NCBI GenBank assembly: GCA_001557505.1
Contig: LSAX01000005.1
Coordinates: forward strand, 930,001 to 994,000
Direction: 5' to 3'
Origin: Reticulascus tulasneorum
Taxonomy: Eukaryota > Ascomycota > Sordariomycetes > Glomerellales > Reticulascaceae
Length of the DNA stretch: 64,000 nucleotides
Numbering within the stretch: the first letter of the stretch is position 1; every line of letters begins with the position of its first letter. The position numbers and the translations under genes are program-made. The notes beneath the pieces are model-generated. The model was not told the origin of the DNA. It was given only the letters and a program-made list of their open reading frames with translations, and searched no databases. Shown here piece after piece: positions 56,240-64,000 of this stretch.

Positions 56240-57644
56240 TGTCAATTTAGTTTGCTAACCAGAGCGAACCTGAACAAGAAAATGCGAAATGGCCGCGTGG
56301 GCGACGAAAGCAAAATGTTAAAGAATGTACACGAACAGAATGAACAAACCAGCTGCTATGACAATAGATTTCCCTTCCGACCAGTCTCGTCTTCTGGGCA
56401 GCCTCCAGAGATATAGGAAAGCCCGACAGCCGCTTTGGTGAAAATGCTTGGCATCCTGTTTGGGCCCTATTTTATGCGCAACTTCACAAGCCGCGATAAC
56501 TATGGAACAAGAGCAACCCCTTGGCGGAGGTCAACACTGTCGCTGAAGAAGCCCATAAACAGGCGATTTAGCAGTAGAGAATAGTCTTGCGAACGGCAAA
56601 TTTGTAGTTCCGGCGTTTCGGCCGAGATCGGATGAAACCAAACATGAAGCCCAAGTTCGGTCCGTGGGAGCGTCTAGCGTCGCGCCGAGCGTCACGGACT
56701 GGGTGAGAAACTTTCATGCGGGACCGATGAGACTCTAAGCATCGAGACAGATTGTGGCATTAATACGAAAGTGAAAAATTATGGGTTGGGAAAGGTGCTC
56801 CTGAGCTCATCTGACCTTGTGGACGGACTGCTTCGTCTGAGGATGAAGGTCATCTGATGCGGCTGAGCTTAAACAAGAAATGAACGAAAACCAGACATTC
56901 TTCTTAATTGCCGCAAGGATTCTGCTATGCCAGTCGTTACAGTCGATAAAGATTATTGGTGGGAGGCATTTCACCAGTGACGCCGTTGTGATAGTGTATA
57001 TATTCAAAGCTAGTACTCAATGATTGACCTTGCGCTCCACAAAATTTGGACTGTCCTGGAGGTACACTTGGCAAAGTCGCTTTCAACTGATGGCCTTCTA
57101 CCTGTGCCTACACTATACTCGCGTATATCTTCGAAATATGTCACAAGCACAGTATTATTCATGGATCACTGGGTGTCTTTGCCACCGGTGAAGTCTGGCA
57201 CATCTCGCCGTCATCCAACGACAAAGTGATTGCTGACCGTAGGTTTAACGATCCTGGCAGTTCTGGTCAAGAATGCCAGCATAGCCCGTTGCCCCGCTGA
57301 AAATCGTGTAATGGACTGACTTCCCCAGCACGAGAGACATGTACGACTAGTAATGCAACACCAAAATGTAGGCAGCAGGGGGCCGATTTCCCGCTTCTTT
57401 CCCTACTCTGACAAATTGAGGGAGATACTGTGCCTTGAACATACTGCCAAGTGACACAATATGAAAGAATGCATAAGCTCAGGGGCCTGACTAAAGTGGA
57501 AGGAAGCTAAACAAATCACTTTCGTACCAATGTCTCTCAATGGAAACAGGCCCAGATATTATAGATATACAGTATACCAAGGGGTAATGTGTTGGTACAG
57601 TACGGTGCTATCCCTTCTACAACCAAAGCTGTCCGATAGCCAGA
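56240..57644. other. Gene-poor region
   Basis: 1.4 kb between the HsbA-like gene and an NTF2-like gene. Short frames only; no domain, RNA or repeat recognised. Confidence 0.5.
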
Positions 57645-58298
57645 TTATCCGGCATGCATGGCGGCCAGCTCCCAGTCTCCGCCAGCAACCTGCCTCCAAG
57701 TGCTCAGCACCGTTGCCTCCATGGTCTCGAACTTGAGTTCTCCTTTCTTCCCAGCACTTCCGGTCTGTTGAAAGAGTGTAACCTTATATGCAATGGCCAC
57801 CGCCATCAAGCCAATCTCTACCACTTGAGGCTCATGCATCTTATAGCTCAACAGTGGCTCGCAGTCCTTCAGCGACTCTTCCAGGCTTGGGTCTGTCTTT
57901 TTGGACCTTGGATTGAGGTCCCCGAAGAGAAAGGCATTTGCGATGACCGCATCTTTGCCCATATACTTGAGTGCGCTGGTCGGCTTGTTGCAAAGGGCAC
58001 CCCAAAGGCGGGACTCCATGTCCTCAGCCGCCTCTAGGTTGCGGGTTAAGATCGTGTTCTTGCGACCTTCATTTTCTTCCTCGCCGGCGTCCTTTTCCTT
58101 GTCGGACTTCTTCTCCTTGTCAGGTTTCTTCTCCTTGGCATGCTTCTTTTTGGGAGATGATGAAGATGCTCCACCAGTAATAGCGCCTGATCCCTTAGTT
58201 GTCAGTTCTGTACTAAAATTGCCGCCGTTGGCCTGCTCCTTGCGGTTGGAGATGGCGTGAGGGGAGGGATCGGTGGTAAGACCAAGCATTGAAGGCAT
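57645..58298 (-). CDS. SnoaL/DUF4440-like protein with a lysine-rich N-terminus
   Basis: Single exon, 217 residues. Residues ~45-80 are a Lys/Glu/Asp-rich low-complexity stretch (KKKHAKEKKPDKEKKSDK). Residues ~85-215 look like an NTF2-like fold: 'RNLEAAEDMESRLWGALCNK', 'YMGKDAVIANAFLFGD', 'VVEIGLMAVAIAYKVTLF' and the closing 'STWRQVAGGDWELAAMHAG' typical of DUF4440/SnoaL proteins. No signal peptide. Function unknown. Confidence 0.78.
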   Translation of the reverse strand: MPSMLGLTTDPSPHAISNRKEQANGGNFSTELTTKGSGAITGGASSSSPKKKHAKEKKPDKEKKSDKEKDAGEEENEGRKNTILTRNLEAAEDMESRLWGALCNKPTSALKYMGKDAVIANAFLFGDLNPRSKKTDPSLEESLKDCEPLLSYKMHEPQVVEIGLMAVAIAYKVTLFQQTGSAGKKGELKFETMEATVLSTWRQVAGGDWELAAMHAG

Positions 58299-58541
58299 GG
58301 CGTCTGTATTTTTAGGCTGTGAATTCTACGTTACTCGAAGGTTGGTTCAAGGGTTGAAGCTAGCCGTCTTCTCTCTATCAAAAAGTTGACCTCGAATTCC
58401 GCGTTGCGTATGATTGAAAATGGTGAGAAGGCACAGCGCGCAGCGTGTTCACGCCCATTGCATTTATGTTCCATTCCGCCGATCCTTGCTCCAGCACAAA
58501 TCCTAAATCAACCCAAAATCTTGGACAGTTGGCTATTGACC

Positions 58542-58549
58542 TGACGTCA
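58542..58549. promoter_or_regulatory. CRE-type palindrome TGACGTCA
   Basis: Perfect ATF/CREB consensus about 245 nt upstream of the NTF2-like gene start at 58298. Could bind Atf1/Sko1-type bZIP factors. Confidence 0.35.
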
Positions 58550-58810
58550 GATGTCGCGGCTGATACACGCGAGACAAGGAGAATATGGTGGGGACGCGGT
58601 TTGCCGGTTAAGCGTTTGCGGGGAGCAGGACAACATGGATCTACAGTGGCGCCAATGACGCAAATCTGCATGGAAGCTCACGGGATCCTACCCAGTGAAG
58701 GCCCACGCCAAGAGTGCCTCCTTGCTAAATGCCGATATGAACCATGTCTTGCTTTGCAAACAGGCAAGAAATTTAGCCCGACCTGAGAGATAGCCAAGAT
58801 ATAACTATGA

Positions 58811-58963
58811 TCAACGTTGGAATCGCGATGAGATCGGCTGTATCGATAAATCCAGGAAATTCTTACTTTCCATGCAGGCAACATGCAGGCAACATGCCTG
58901 CTGCTTTAGAACATCAAACTTACCTGTGCTGTCATTCTACCCATTTAGCCCGTCTTCGTGAGA
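58811..58963. repeat. Copy A of a ~150-bp duplication (partner at 61544-61684)
   Basis: Shares order and sequence with the partner from TCAACGTT through 'TATCGATAAAT', 'GCAACATGCCTGCTGCTTTA', 'GAACATCAA' and 'CCATTTAG.CCGTCTTCGTGA'. The last part corresponds to the final codons and stop of the MDR gene beside copy B, so copy A is a fragment of an MDR-gene 3' end. It has a local direct repeat GCAGGCAACAT twice. Confidence 0.8.
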
Positions 58964-58972
58964 TGGCGTGAA

Positions 58973-58990
58973 GGGGGGGGGGGGGGGGGG
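58973..58990. repeat. Poly-G tract (18 nt)
   Basis: Uninterrupted run of 18 G, ten bases after the end of duplication copy A. Confidence 0.9.
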
Positions 58991-59401
58991 CATCTACCAG
59001 TTGCGCAACATACACCGGCAACATTCTGCGCAAGGGATCCCGCAGCTTGTTGCCGTTCAAAAATCGAGATTCGTGTTCGCTGCCACTGTTATTCTCCGCA
59101 ATTTCTTGCGCAGGCTGATGCCACCTCTCTGGACACCTTCGTCGTTTGAGGCGGCCATGTCGACGCAACTTGTTCTGGGTATCATGATATCCGACTTAAT
59201 GCGAATGTTGTTGCTCTTATATGTGGATCACCACGGCTCGCTCATTGAAATCGCAGTGGCTTTAGCGGAAGGTTCCTATAGTGCTTGCCGGTGGTTATCT
59301 CGATGGCCATGGTAGACATTAGGTGGGCTGATAATGTAATCTAAAAGAAGCTGTATCTTGCTAGGTCTCGAAAACGCTCCTTCATGAGCATCTCAACATC
59401 T

Positions 59402-60543
59402 CTATCCCTGTCTCGTATTGCTCCAACTGTCATGCCCTGGCAGCTCAGACGTCCTGGTCGTAGATCCTAGTTCCTGAACAACTGGTGAGTACCCCGATTT
59501 GTGCATGTATGCTGCAGACATTCCAGTCTGTTGAGTCTGCCATTGCCATGCGTTTTGCGCTGCGTCTAGTTCAGTTTTCAACACTTTCGCTTTCTGATGT
59601 TGTCGAAGGAGAAAGAATCCTAGGATCCCAATAACTCCGGCTATGGCTACAGAACCGACTGCAATTCCCGCTATGGCACCTGTTCCTAACCCTCTGTCTC
59701 CAGAAAGTTCCTTAGGGTTAGGAGTTCCATCTGTAGCCGTACTTGAGTCTGTGCTTGACGGTGATGATGTTGTTGATAGAGTTGTTGAGATAGATGAAGG
59801 TCCCGAAAGGATGGTAGTTGAGGAGGTCTGTTATTTGAAGACATTTAGCATCTCATTTTTGGTAGGACTTCTCAATGTATTCTTGAGAGGGAATAGTGGC
59901 AACATACTGCGAGGATGTTAACTACATATATATTTCACATAGGAAAGAGGAAGGAAACGATGTAAGGGAACGTGCAGATAACTGCAGTTTATACATACCC
60001 GTAGTGGCAAAGAAAGCTGATTTGAGTCTGAGCGCTTCCTCCTCACTGACATTCGCATAAGGATTCGCGAATTTCGTCCGGCAAAGATTAATGACTCCCG
60101 GATCGGCAATACATACATCATACTCGGCATTGCAACACCATTCTGAAGGAGCAAAAGGTTAGCCAAAAATGGAGACACAGCCCAGATTCGGATACTTGCT
60201 TGTTTTCCCATCAGCACTCTGGCAAAAAATCTGCCCGTTCCCGGCGAGGTTGCCATCGCCTGTACATGTTTCGCCCCAAGTTCCACAAAGACTATATCAA
60301 GGGAATTAGCCATTGCGATCAGGCCGCCCTGTGATAGAGACGCACTTACTCGCTTTCCGGTGGACAGCACCATTCTTTGGCCGCATCAGGAGCGGAGGCG
60401 CACATTCCTCCAGCCGCGGAGTCATCGCAAGGGTTGAATACACCAACCGATTTGCACGGCCCCGATGCAATCCGAAATTCGAGTGATGCTACCGCCGTCC
60501 TGCTCAAGAAGACGAGAACCCAAAGAAAACTCATGATGGGCAT
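59402..60543 (-). CDS. Cysteine-rich single-pass surface protein
   Basis: Five exons proposed (60350-60543, 60200-60291, 59999-60142, 59908-59921, 59402-59827), 289 residues. Signal peptide at the start (MSFLWVLVFLSRTAVA). The ectodomain has about 12 cysteines in blocks 'GPCKSVGVFNPCDD', 'WCCPPESDLCGTWGETCTG' and 'WCCNAEYDVCIADPG'. A Ser/Thr stalk leads to the membrane helix 'GAIAGIAVGSVAIAGVIGIL' and a ~70-residue cytoplasmic tail. The 57-nt intron 60143-60199 needs a GC donor (GCAAGT) to keep 'KWCCN' in frame. A 14-nt microexon (59908-59921) is the only way I find to link the ectodomain frame to the stalk frame, so that part is less sure. Likely a wall or surface sensor of WSC/Mid2-like layout. 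Confidence 0.68.
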
Positions 60544-61666
60544 GAAAAATTTCGGTGCTTCCGATCTCGATCGTCGAGGAAAGCTAAGTAACGAAACTAG
60601 TGGTTCTCCGTGGTAATTGAGCGAAATTTTCATTCAGTTAGCCGCCAGCCTTGCCCGCAGCATGCACGTATCTGTTGCACTTGGTCGCCGCCTTGGTCGC
60701 TCGCTACCGAGACAGTGTGGGTAAATCTGCGACAGCCGTATGCTTCTCCTCCGTAATCAGAAATCCATACGTAGTCCCGAATGCGATACGTTTTTCAAAT
60801 GGAGGAAATAAGAAATTCACGCGTTCGGCGCGACGAGCGCGAGGGCCTACTCTCAATGAAATAGGCTCTTGACACCTTGGCATGGGGGCCGTTCCCCTTC
60901 CGCTTGATCCATAGAATCCGTAATCTGTACAGACATAAACCGTTTGGAATCATGCAGGGGCATCGACAAAGGTAAATTAGGTGTAGGCGATCTGGCAATT
61001 TGATTGGCAGATCAGGTGCGGCTGTCGGAGGCCAGGGATAAACAGCCAGGAGTTTTCAAAGCGAACCAACAAATACGACCATCTTTGAATGGGGGCTGAG
61101 TGTTGTAGGATTGGCCCTGTTGCAATTCATAGACGACGCTTGCCTCAGGTAATTAAAGGCTGTGATTATAGAGGCTTAAATATTTTGGCCACCATCAGCC
61201 TTATCGCCGACAAGAGATGCTCTAGCAAATAATTACCAAAAGAATTATTCCTTTAACTCCCGTCTATATTCTATCAATTTGAAGATTTAAGGCTGGACGC
61301 CAGAACAGCAGTCAGCGAACTAGGCTTTCTAGAGAAGTAGGGTAAAGTTGCCTGAGCTTTGAACCAATTGGTGTGTTGAATTTGTGCCCGGCGTGGCAGC
61401 TAATGAGGCGAACAGGAACACGTCGATAGCCGCGCAAGTTTTTATCACCTACCAACCCCTTGGCTCCTTCTTTGCTTGGCAGATTCGACTCCCGTAAAAT
61501 CGGAGACCTACCTGTGAAGCCCACATACATAGGCGGACTATATTCAACGTTAAAATCACGATAAGATTAGCTATATCGATAAATATAAGAGATTATTATT
61601 TTCATTCAGGTAACATGCCTGCTACTTTAGAACATCAACCCTATCTGCGCTCTCATTTCTACCCAT
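60544..61666. other. Intergenic region
   Basis: Between the surface-protein gene and the MDR gene. Its right end contains duplication copy B. No gene supported. Confidence 0.5.
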
Positions 61667-61684
61667 TTAGGCCGTCTTCGTGAC
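61544..61684. repeat. Copy B of the ~150-bp duplication, RIP-like
   Basis: Compared with copy A, the first 35 nt read TTAAAATCACGATAAGATTA where A reads TTGGAATCGCGATGAGATCG: seven differences, six G-to-A and one C-to-T. The segment is the 3' flank and last ~6 codons of the MDR gene. Confidence 0.8.
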
Positions 61685-62807
61685 ATGAATGACAATCTTC
61701 TGCGCAGAGACACCTGTCCGGAGCATATCAATACCTGTTTGCACATTTTCTAATCCCTCAAGAACAAAGGGATCGGGCTTCGCTTGGAACTTGCCAGCTG
61801 CGAGAGCTTGCGGGAGATACTTTCGCCAAATGGCATCGCCGATGTCGAGTCTTTCGAGGCCTGGGGCGAGACCGTTCACTATGTGAGTGTAAGAGAAGCA
61901 TCTACATTCAGTTTGCGCAACATCTTACCTCCTTCAATTGTTACATTTTCTGGGCCACCCTGAATGGGCCACCGCAGCGAAGCTAGCTTTCCACCACCTA
62001 GCTTGCTCAACATTTCTGCGCAAAGAAGTTGTGTAGCATCCGCGGCAACGCAATCCACAATTCCGCCGAATGTCTCCGTTTCAAAAAGCTTCATTATATC
62101 GCCGATAACATTTGGATCCTTGTAGTCAAAGCAGAAGGTTGCACCCAAGCTTTTAACAAACTCGGTGTTGGCGCTGGAAGCGGTGGTGACAACTTTATAA
62201 CCTGCAGCAACTGCAAGTTGAATCGCAGAACTGCCGCAGGATGTGCTGCCGCCCCAGAGTATGATTGTGTTTCCGGTTGGTTCCGGGTCGAGGGATGGAA
62301 GAGAAAGCTGTTGATTCACGAAAAGCGCTGATGCAGCAGTCGACACGGAAAGTGGAAGGACTGCGGCGTTGGCGAGGGGCAGGCTATCGGGTACCTCTGC
62401 GACGAGGATTTCACGACAAATGGTGTAGGACTGAAACCCGGCATGGGTTATATGGTTTGTAAGGATGGAGTCACAGTGTCCGATGACTCTTTGTCCAATC
62501 TTGAATCGCGTCACCTCAGAGCCAAGCTGAAAGATTTCACCTGCCACATCGACACCGAAAATCCATGGATATTCGAACTTCATGTAAGGATTATCTTGCA
62601 TCTGTTTCTCTGTTAGCGAAGTGCCAGCACTGGTGAAAAGGGCGAGAGTACCAGATAATCTGTTTGATTCACGGCAGCATAGTGAACTTTGATGACCACT
62701 TCATTGGCTTCAAGTTTGTACTCTGTCAGACCTGGTCCTACTTCAAGAGGAGCCTGTTTCTCAGCTACCGCCCAGGCAGCCTTGCTATCAGGAAATGTAT
62801 GAGCCAT
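61667..62807 (-). CDS. Medium-chain reductase, trans-enoyl-reductase (LovC/ToxD)-like
   Basis: Three exons (62652-62807, 61929-62601, 61667-61878), both introns 50 nt, 346 residues. The GroES-like N-terminus has 'VIKVHYAAVNQTDY' and 'YPWIFGVDVAGEI'. The Rossmann part has 'ILWGGSTSCGSSAIQLAVAA' for NADPH, 'VVTTASSANTEFVKSLGAT' and 'FDYKDPNV'. The zinc-ligand Cys/His of alcohol dehydrogenases are absent, as in the enoyl reductases that act in trans with polyketide synthases, or in quinone reductases. The window holds no synthase. A transcription-factor gene begins 650 nt beyond its start, divergent. Confidence 0.88.
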
Positions 62808-63458
62808 TGAATTGGTTAGGACCGATGAAATAATGGTGGATTATGAAAGAGGAAAAGACGATGCTTGATGCTGGGCTGAAAGGTTCTTACGAGAACAGAG
62901 ACCATTTATACTTGTGCTCATTCTCCCTGATTCCATCTCTCTTTACAATCAGTTCATTGCGTTATTGTTCTTGCTTGATAATGTCTCTTCTGATGCAGAC
63001 GGAACTCCGTTGTTTCTGCATTTGTTCATTTTCATAGACTCTCCGGCTATGTGGCGAAGCGCGGAGAGTGGTACCCTGGGTGTTCCCATATCAACCCGGT
63101 AGGTAATCTTCACCGATAAATCCATAACCAACCGCGCTTAATTTCGTTTTGGTCAGAGTGGATCATCATCGATCTGAAGGTGTCAAAATATTAGAGAGGT
63201 AGGAGGCTGATTCCGGTGGATTGACTGCTTGTATTCGCGGTGACCCACCACGCACGTGACAGATGACACGGAGTTCCTTTCGTACTCCGTATTATTAAGC
63301 AATTTCGATTACACATCCGTGGTCGAAGGATCAAAAGTACCAAAGGAATTCCGTAAGACCTCCGGGAGCTTGTTACTTGTCCATATTTCCGCTTTACAGC
63401 CTGTTTCACTCTACCAGGGCGATTAGGGTGAGCAACAATCGCCTGATGATTGGGCAAA
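62808..63458. other. Divergent promoter region
   Basis: Shared upstream region of the MDR reductase and the right-edge transcription factor. No other gene seen. Confidence 0.55.
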
Positions 63459-64000
63459 ATGGAAACAATTCCGCAGTCCCAAGTGCAATCCCAACCACGG
63501 GCATCGCAGTCATCAAAGGCCCCATTCACGTGCAGCTTATGCGGTAAGGGTTTCGACCAGAGTGAGTCTCCGCAATCTTGCTACCCCTGGGAACCTTACG
63601 CAGATCTTCTAATAGAAGCTTCCTGCAGAACGACCTCAAATTCGGCATCTTTCCTATTGCAGAAAATCGAAGGCTAGGCCCACAAAATCAAGGAAGAAAG
63701 CATGTGCCCAGTGCACCAAAGCAAAGACGCAGTGCGAACTACAGCATATGAGTATTCGATGCTCTCGTTGTCGAGCAAAGGGCATTGATTGCCATTTTGA
63801 GCAGCCACTATTTGGCGATGCTGTGAACTCGTCTCTATCTTCGAGCACACTGGAAAGCGTGCTGGAAACTGCCACAGACTTATCATTGAGAACAAAGGAA
63901 CCTTACGTCGAACACTCGGATTCCACCACTGTCCTGGTGGGATTGCCGAACTATCAACTTGCTCTCCCAGCTTCACACGACGACTCTTCTGATAGTTATA
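63459..64000 (+). CDS. Zinc-finger transcription factor, CCHC finger plus Zn(II)2Cys6 cluster (cut by window edge)
   Basis: Two exons so far (63459-63561 and 63629 to beyond 64000), 67-nt intron (A|GTGAGT...CTGCAG). The N-terminal finger is C-x2-C (FTCSLCGKGFDQ) and is completed after the splice by H-x3-C (IRHLSYC). Directly after, a basic 'KSKARPTKSRKKACAQC' leads into a Zn2Cys6 cluster with six Cys: CAQCTKAKTQC...RCSRCRAKGIDC. This tandem arrangement occurs in fungal regulators of secondary metabolism and other clusters. The frame stays open to the right edge, so the regulatory middle domain lies outside. It probably controls its divergent neighbour (inference). Confidence 0.85.

Larger units (their letters stand above)
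58299..59401. other. Intergenic region with a duplicated segment
   Basis: Holds a CRE-like palindrome, a copy of a segment also found at 61.5 kb, and a poly-G tract, each listed separately. No gene supported; the frame 59160-59315 has no domain. Confidence 0.55.

Noticed and set aside
59157..59315. Small membrane-like peptide frame after the poly-G tract
   Set aside because: Short, hydrophobic only in part, without conserved features or splice support.
61667..64000. Calling a full biosynthetic gene cluster
   Set aside because: Only a reductase and a regulator are present; no synthase, synthetase or terpene cyclase occurs in the window.

Overview
This window is nuclear DNA of a filamentous ascomycete (Pezizomycotina; a Sordariomycete is my best guess, by inference). 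The signs are about two dozen protein genes on both strands with 49-117 nt GT-AG introns, HET and NACHT-STAND self/non-self genes, secreted HsbA-like and multi-CBM18 proteins, and orthologues of core yeast genes (N-myristoyltransferase, Swc3, threonine deaminase, Rcf1, Rtc5, Naa40, mitochondrial L36). All exon structures were worked out by hand from reading frame, splice sites and family conservation.

Layout. 0-14 kb is mostly conserved housekeeping: a secreted NTF2-like protein, a membrane ZZ/EF-hand protein, an alpha/beta hydrolase, NMT1, an ABHD12/BEM46-type hydrolase and Swc3. 14.7-30.6 kb is an accessory surface/chitin region: a single-pass membrane protein with no visible 5' part, a GPI-type protein built of HGDHWHC histidine-triad repeats, a ten-exon gene joining CBM18, a GH18 chitinase and a complete subtilisin-like protease (1746 aa), a divergent gene with nine CBM18 modules, a decayed tandem repeat and a HET-domain gene. 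31-42.7 kb is again largely conserved (PLAC8, Naa40, bL36m, ILV1, RCF1, RTC5) plus an orphan secreted protein. 42.7-64 kb is sparser and accessory: a tRNA-like Pol III gene with an odd insertion, a third hydrolase, a NACHT STAND protein, a frameshifted F-box gene, a GT32 glycosyltransferase, an HsbA-like protein, an NTF2-like protein, a cysteine-rich membrane protein, a trans-enoyl-reductase-like MDR enzyme, and a zinc-finger transcription factor cut by the right edge.

How they may work together. The strongest candidate for an unusual system is 15.9-27.5 kb. A protein that should bind and cut chitin and then present or release a protease is divergently paired with a nine-CBM18 protein, and its other neighbour is a wall-anchored, probably metal-binding repeat protein. 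This resembles the arrangement in which subgroup C chitinases sit beside chitin-binding effector genes, but with a subtilase as the C-terminal payload. Attack on another fungus or an insect, self-protection by chitin masking, and metal capture are inferences.

Genome-defence traces also appear: a duplicated segment (58.8 and 61.5 kb) whose copies differ by many G-to-A/C-to-T changes, as repeat-induced point mutation would leave, and a decayed tandem repeat beside the chitin locus. Two introns appear to be GC-AG, and two genes need microexons of 8 and 14 nt.
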